This document shows, piece by piece, positions 14,498 through 17,207 of a stretch of 17,207 nucleotides of DNA. This DNA comes from an uncultured Senegalimassilia sp. Its GTDB lineage: Bacteria > Actinomycetota > Coriobacteriia > Coriobacteriales > Eggerthellaceae. Position numbers and translations under genes: made by a program. Where the stretch lies: contig NZ_CAKTYH010000033.1 in assembly GCF_934632265.1 (NCBI RefSeq), forward strand, positions 1-17,207. The letters are read 5' to 3'. The notes below the pieces were generated by a model that did not search any database, was not told the origin of the DNA, and worked only from the letters and a program-made list of their open reading frames with translations. Position 1 is the stretch's first letter. Each line of letters begins with the position of its first letter.

Positions 14498-14758
14498 TGA
14501 TGTCTCCTCCTTTTAGGATGTTGCAAAGCGGAACCGACGACGCCCGCATCGCTTGTACCGTGACAGGCGATCGCACCCGTCAGCTCGTTTCAACGCTGTC
14601 GATAATGCCGTTTCCGTCAAATCGCGTCTATCATGCAAACCCGTGATTTCGTACTCAATAGCACAGATAATGCTGTCATGCAAATTGAGTACACGATACG
14701 TTTTACCTGATGAAGAACCCCTCTTTACGTTTCATTGTCGATTAGGTCCACTACAACG
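14498..14758. other. Gene-free region upstream of tatA with inverted and direct repeats
   Basis: No gene is supported here; the small open frame on the + strand has no ribosome site and runs through the fdhE terminator. The stretch holds an inverted repeat, GTACTCAAT (14651-14659) and ATTGAGTAC (14684-14692), and a direct repeat TCATGCAAA at 14631-14639 and 14676-14684, 45 bp apart. These may form the tatA control region. I could not pick a convincing -35/-10 pair. Confidence 0.4.
14651..14692. repeat. Inverted repeat upstream of tatA
   Basis: Perfect 9-bp arms GTACTCAAT and ATTGAGTAC separated by 24 bp. The centre contains AGCA...TGCT, which could extend pairing. The centre also contains ACAGATAATGCT, a 12-mer found again in the right terminal repeat of the element ending at 10273. 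Confidence 0.5.
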
Positions 14759-14787
14759 AAAAAGGCAGGAGCCGAAACCCCTGCCTT
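14759..14787 (-). terminator. Intrinsic terminator of fdhE
   Basis: Reading leftward, AAGGCAGG pairs with CCTGCCTT around a 10-base loop and the second arm runs into five T's (14763-14759). It begins 31 bp after the fdhE stop codon. This is the best textbook terminator in the window. Confidence 0.8.
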
Positions 14788-14818
14788 CATTGATTCGCCT
14801 CTGTAAGAAGCCGATTCG

Positions 14819-15736
14819 CTAATCCTGCTGCGCTTCCTGCGCGACAAGCTGACGATATGCGATAAGGTCGAGCTTTGCCATGACCACGTCCTCGACCTCA
14901 TAGCTGAACGGATACAGCTGAGCCATAGGACCGTCCTCCTCGTAGACGGTGCGCACGTAGCCGCCGCACTCGTCGCATGTGGCGATGCGGTGATCATCGT
15001 CGCCCTCCACGTTGAAGAAATGCAAGTGACCCTGGTTCTGCGTGCCGCAACGGGCGCAACGCACGCGCTCGATATCCCATACGCAGCCGCATTGCGCGCA
15101 CCACAGCGCACGGCCACGGCCCTTGGTCTTCGTGCCCGCCTGGCCGACATGCGCCACGGAAGCCTCGCAACCGCACACCGGGCAGTGAACCGGATACGGC
15201 TGATCGGCATTGCCGGCTACACGAGCGGCCTGCACTGCCTGGGCGACGGGCTCCAACAGCGCGCGAAGCGCCAGCGAAACCACCGCGCCGCCCATGCGCG
15301 CGGCATCCTCGGAAAGCCCATCATCCTGCAAAAGACCCACGAACGCTTCCACATATGCCGAAGGATCGCAGCCTGCCAAGGCCACATCGGAAGCCGCCAC
15401 CAGACGATCCCAACGCACACCGGCAATGGCATCGCGTGTCGCCTGGTCGAACTGGTCGAACAGCCCCATAGCGCCCGCCAAACGAGCAGCGGCATCGGCG
15501 AGCGCATCTGCAGGGATGCCCGCAGGATATGCGCGCAGCACCGGCTGTTCGGCTTTCGAACACTCCTTGAACGCAGCCGCATCGGGAACCACATGCTCGA
15601 CCTTTGCGGCATACTCCTTCTGCACCTCGGCCTGAACGCCCCACAACGTGCGGAAGAACCGCAGGCGATCCTGCTCGGATTCGGAGAGCTTCGGCAGATA
15701 GGCCTTCATGGCCATATCGATGTGATTCAGATTCAT
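14819..15736 (-). CDS. fdhE: Formate dehydrogenase accessory protein FdhE
   Basis: A 305-residue cytoplasmic protein needed for active, Tat-exported respiratory formate dehydrogenase in enterobacteria, where FdhE binds the catalytic subunit before export. The N-terminal half (about 1-175) is helical. The C-terminal half has the rubredoxin-like metal fold with four CxxC pairs: CPVC 185-188, CAQC 213-216, CARC 227-230 and CDEC 254-257. That series, including the CGGYVRTV-like segment after the last pair, is diagnostic. The ATG at 15736 has only a weak ribosome site (GAAAGCGG). It sits downstream of fdnI after a 266-bp gap holding two stem structures, and is followed by a clear terminator. Confidence 0.9.
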   Translation of the reverse strand: MNLNHIDMAMKAYLPKLSESEQDRLRFFRTLWGVQAEVQKEYAAKVEHVVPDAAAFKECSKAEQPVLRAYPAGIPADALADAAARLAGAMGLFDQFDQATRDAIAGVRWDRLVAASDVALAGCDPSAYVEAFVGLLQDDGLSEDAARMGGAVVSLALRALLEPVAQAVQAARVAGNADQPYPVHCPVCGCEASVAHVGQAGTKTKGRGRALWCAQCGCVWDIERVRCARCGTQNQGHLHFFNVEGDDDHRIATCDECGGYVRTVYEEDGPMAQLYPFSYEVEDVVMAKLDLIAYRQLVAQEAQQD

Positions 15737-15890
15737 AGTTGATTACCGCTTTCATCTCATTGAAACGATCGAGTCGACCACGAACCGCGAGGCAGATACG
15801 GAACAGGTCAGCGCGATCGAAGCCTGTTGGCAAACAGCCGCATGCACGTCATGCCATGCAGCTGCGCGCCAACACGCTATTGCGCGTAAA

Positions 15891-15946
15891 CGGTAGCCCG
15901 ACGCTCACCTCCACAAGGGAAGCGTCTGCGAAGCACCGGGCTACCG
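15891..15946 (-). other. Candidate structured RNA or REP-like repeat between fdnI and fdhE
   Basis: CGGTAGCCCG (15891-15900) and CGGGCTACCG (15937-15946) form a perfect 10-bp outer stem. Inside, ACGCT (15901-15905) pairs with AGCGT (15921-15925), and a further small TGC-TTC-GCA hairpin can form (15927-15935), giving a three-way junction. I match it to no riboswitch I know. It could be a leader element for fdhE, an mRNA-processing or stability site, or a dispersed repeat. Confidence 0.5.
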
Positions 15947-15950
15947 GCTA

Positions 15951-15979
15951 GATGGGCGGCGCATCGCGCGCCGCCCATC
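15951..15979 (-). terminator. Strong 12-bp hairpin downstream of fdnI
   Basis: GATGGGCGGCGC (15951-15962) pairs perfectly with GCGCCGCCCATC (15968-15979) around a 5-base loop, 23 bp past the fdnI stop. There is no T-run, so it may reduce readthrough into fdhE or protect the 3' end of the upstream mRNA rather than stop transcription fully. Confidence 0.6.
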
Positions 15980-16002
15980 ATGGTTTCAGAGACGATCAGG
16001 AG

Positions 16003-16767
16003 CTACTTGGCATCCTTCTCGACCACGTTCTTGCCGGAGGCGATCTCCTTACGAGCCCAGTGGCCCCAATGGTACAGAGCATCGGCTTCGGAAACCAAAC
16101 CATTGCCGAACATCAGCTTGTACGTGCCGCGGTAAGGCTGGAAAATGCCGCCGCCCAGGAAGATGTGGGCCAAGCCGAACACGGCGATGAGCAAGAAGCC
16201 CAGGTCGTGTAGGAACAGCACCACACCATAACCCGTGCCCAGGTCGACGATGGTCGAACCGGCCACCAAGATCAGGCCCGTGACGCCCATGAGCGCGCCA
16301 GCCACCCACAGCATGCCGTCGGCGAAACGCTGGCCGGACTTCACCTCGTCCTGGTCGGGCATGTGGATCCACTTCGCCATGAACAGGTACGGGAAGAACA
16401 GCATCATCCACTTCTTGTCGTCGCTGTTCCACTTCGCGAACAGGTTCTTGAAGATGTGGGCCACGCCCTTCGGAGCCATGATCGCGCTGATGATCGGCAC
16501 CAGCACGAAGACGAAACCGAGCACGCGATGCGACATGCGGATGGCAAACACCGTATCGGCGCCGACCGCCTGAGCAAGCTGCGGAACGAACACGAACAGG
16601 CCCGAGATGGCGAGCAGGATGCACGCGATGACCGTGATGCCGTGCGTGAAGCGAGCCTGCTTCGAATGACGGACGATATACTTCTCCTTGCCGGATGCCG
16701 CGCGCTCCTGGAGGAACGCCGCGTCCTTGGCGCGGGCTTCCGGGGAAACGTTAACGGAGTAGCTCAT
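16003..16767 (-). CDS. fdnI: Formate dehydrogenase cytochrome b subunit (gamma)
   Basis: A 254-residue membrane protein that takes electrons from the iron-sulfur subunit through two b haems to the quinone pool. Hydrophobic helices lie at about 43-62, 82-97, 119-133, 152-172 and 183-203. Haem-ligand candidates are His42 (RFTHG), His80 (MSHR), His187 (LHDLG) and His201 (LAHIF). The segment FLGGGIFQPYRGTYKLMFG near the end is like other FdnI proteins. Its ATG overlaps the preceding stop by one base (TAATG), with GGGGGA just upstream, so the two are translationally coupled. The N-terminus is about 30 residues longer and more charged than in short family members. Confidence 0.92.
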   Translation of the reverse strand: MSYSVNVSPEARAKDAAFLQERAASGKEKYIVRHSKQARFTHGITVIACILLAISGLFVFVPQLAQAVGADTVFAIRMSHRVLGFVFVLVPIISAIMAPKGVAHIFKNLFAKWNSDDKKWMMLFFPYLFMAKWIHMPDQDEVKSGQRFADGMLWVAGALMGVTGLILVAGSTIVDLGTGYGVVLFLHDLGFLLIAVFGLAHIFLGGGIFQPYRGTYKLMFGNGLVSEADALYHWGHWARKEIASGKNVVEKDAK

Positions 16768-17207
16768 TATTTGTCCCCCTTCTTACCGATCGGAAGGTTC
16801 TCGGTGATATGCTCCATCACCGTCTTATCGTCCTGCGGGTCGCCGTGCTGCACAACGTCGCCGGTGATCACCGACACCGTATCCTCGGTCTCGGGGTTGT
16901 ACGCCAGCTTGTCGCGCTTGTAGCCGATGGCCAGGCCGAACATGGCGGCCAGGCCGGCAACGGTCAGGCCGGTGATGGCGCCGGTGACCGGCTTCATGAT
17001 CTGGGTGAGCTGGGCCGTGGCGGGAGCCTGCGGATCCTGCACCTGGTCATGAGCATCGATACCGTACTTGAGCACCTGGATGACGTGCAAGCCGCCCATC
17101 TCATGCTCGCCGTACAGGCAGGCATCGGGGTAGCCGTTCTCGTGCAGCCAGGCAACCTTCTCCTTGCCCTTGGCGATCATCTCGTCGCGATCGCCGAACT
17201 GCAAGGC
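16767..17207 (-). CDS. fdnH: Formate dehydrogenase iron-sulfur subunit (beta), C-terminal part
   Basis: The gene enters from the right edge, so only about the last 146 codons are seen; the ferredoxin-like cysteine clusters lie outside. The visible part starts at ALQFGDRDEMI, which in this family directly follows the last CxxxCPTGA cluster, then has the conserved GYPDACLYGEHEMGGLHVIQVL block. A single hydrophobic helix (TGLTVAGLAAMFGLAIGY, about residues 93-110 of the fragment) is the C-terminal anchor seen in FdnH, followed by a 45-residue tail. The subunit relays electrons from the molybdenum or tungsten subunit to FdnI. The codon at 17204-17202 is TTG within the gene, not its start. Confidence 0.9.
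   Translation of the reverse strand, partial: ALQFGDRDEMIAKGKEKVAWLHENGYPDACLYGEHEMGGLHVIQVLKYGIDAHDQVQDPQAPATAQLTQIMKPVTGAITGLTVAGLAAMFGLAIGYKRDKLAYNPETEDTVSVITGDVVQHGDPQDDKTVMEHITENLPIGKKGDK

Noticed and set aside
14553-14822. 89-codon + strand open frame in the fdhE-tatA gap
   Set aside because: It has no ribosome site, no known motif, and runs through the fdhE terminator in antisense.

Overview
The window looks like chromosomal DNA from an anaerobic, GC-rich actinobacterium of the class Coriobacteriia, most likely the family Eggerthellaceae (Eggerthella, Gordonibacter, Adlercreutzia or Slackia relatives). This is inferred from gene content and style: a membrane-bound LuxR-type regulator with many transmembrane helices, a membrane formate dehydrogenase locus with fdhE and tatA beside it, codon use rich in G/C at third positions, and Gram-positive style CsoR and SmtB-type regulators. 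No rRNA or tRNA gene is present to settle it.

Left part (1-5880) is a double metal-efflux island built around one shared 360-bp regulatory region. Leftward: csoR, copA and a copZ-like copper chaperone that runs off the left edge. Rightward: an SmtB/CadC-like ArsR-family repressor, a free-standing heavy-metal-associated (HMA) domain protein, and a CadA/ZntA-type P-type ATPase lacking its own HMA domain. Both operons have clear promoters (-35/-10 with 16-bp spacing). The csoR promoter is buried in a CsoR-type palindrome with a second palindrome downstream; the arsR-type promoter has an SmtB-like inverted repeat at its start point.

Centre (6000-10100, + strand) holds a HelD-like helicase, known in relatives to clear stalled RNA polymerase, followed 21 bp later by a fused-domain ABC exporter; the two are probably co-transcribed. 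They end at a 165-bp palindromic element with perfect 31-bp terminal inverted repeats and an inner 20-bp hairpin, sitting between convergent genes.

Right of it, on the - strand, are a YejK/NdpA-family nucleoid-associated protein, murB, and a membrane LuxR-family regulator whose stop codon overlaps or abuts the murB start. Still on the - strand at the right end are genes of an exported, membrane-anchored formate dehydrogenase: the end of the iron-sulfur subunit (fdnH), the cytochrome b subunit (fdnI), the maturation factor fdhE, and tatA. FdhE and TatA fit the maturation and Tat export of the catalytic subunit, which would lie beyond the right edge. The fdnI-fdhE gap contains two adjacent strong stem structures, one of which can fold as a branched structure.

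The most unusual points are the 165-bp palindromic element, the branched structure between fdnI and fdhE, the missing second cysteine in the copper chaperone, the cysteine-rich tails on both metal sensors, and the split CadA.
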